DNA of 5,249 bases from an uncultured Lachnobacterium sp. (GTDB lineage Bacteria; Bacillota; Clostridia; Lachnospirales; Lachnospiraceae). The notes under the pieces were generated by a model. It was not told the origin of the DNA. It saw nothing but the letters and a program-made list of their open reading frames with translations, and ran no database searches. The stretch spans positions 1-5,249 of the forward strand of contig URQG01000148.1 in the NCBI GenBank assembly GCA_900549895.1, given 5' to 3'. A program made the position numbers and the translations under genes. Below, piece after piece: positions 5,207-5,249 of the stretch; within the stretch, counting starts at the first letter, position 1, and each line of letters opens with the position of its first letter.

Positions 5207-5245
5207 TTTAGTGGGGGCATCCTTTAGTAGGGTCTATAAGTAGGG
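5207..5245 (+). repeat. Three degenerate G-rich repeats at the contig end
   Basis: TTTAGTGGGGG (5207-5217), TTTAGTAGGG (5223-5232) and ATAAGTAGGG (5236-5245) share the core AGTRGGG. Spacing of the AGT cores is 16 and 13 bases. No open frame or ribosome site covers them. They directly follow the inverted repeat and run to the contig edge, so they may belong to the same element. The match is loose and could be chance. Confidence 0.35.
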
Positions 5246-5249
5246 AGAA

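Noticed and set aside
1..5249. CRISPR array, tRNA, rRNA, transposase or prophage genes
   Set aside because: No regularly spaced direct repeats, no cloverleaf or rRNA-like sequence, and no transposase or integrase motif in any frame.

Overview
The window looks like a complete short contig from a gut-type Lachnospiraceae (Clostridia, Bacillota) isolate or metagenome bin. The evidence is the Gram-positive style of its ribosome binding sites (AGGAGG-like, close spacing), tightly packed operons, and small proteins of a kind I associate with that family. Naming the family is inference; genus cannot be read from this sequence. The first 48 bases are not biological: they are an Illumina Nextera i7 index adapter ending in the transposase mosaic end, so native sequence begins at base 49.

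Layout. (1) 49-1294 (+): hydroxylamine reductase / hybrid cluster protein (Hcp), lacking about 136 N-terminal residues because the contig begins inside the gene; every hybrid-cluster ligand is present. (2) 1326-1601 (-): acylphosphatase, convergent with hcp. (3) 1641-1670: a perfect 12-bp hairpin separating acylphosphatase from the operon upstream of it. (4) 1683-3646 (-): five genes with gaps of 2-16 bases, in transcription order a 75-aa CxxC protein, a 61-aa protein, an HD-superfamily hydrolase, a 57-aa DUF3006-like protein and a three-TM YdcF/SanA-type DUF218 protein. (5) 3735-4196 (-): an MTH1/MutT-like Nudix hydrolase with its own likely promoter upstream and a terminator-like hairpin downstream. 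(6) 4264-4485 (-): a 73-aa hydrophobic membrane protein. (7) 4486-4652: a divergent intergenic region with a good sigma-A promoter facing right, an 8-bp inverted repeat and a leader hairpin. (8) 4653-5138 (+): a 161-aa XRE-type HTH protein with a four-cysteine cluster and a C-terminal helical region. (9) 5139-5249: no gene; a perfect 16-bp inverted repeat followed by G-rich degenerate repeats running to the contig end.

How the genes work together. Hcp (NO/hydroxylamine and nitrosative stress), the Nudix enzyme (sanitising oxidised or damaged nucleotides) and acylphosphatase (acyl-phosphate hydrolysis) are housekeeping or stress enzymes without an obvious shared pathway. The five-gene minus-strand operon is the least explained unit: one predicted phosphohydrolase, one envelope-associated DUF218 protein and three very small uncharacterised proteins. 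I see no mobile element, CRISPR array, tRNA or rRNA. I do not see a clear new defence or biosynthetic system. The most unusual items are the small-protein operon, the Cys-cluster regulator and the repeat element at the right end.
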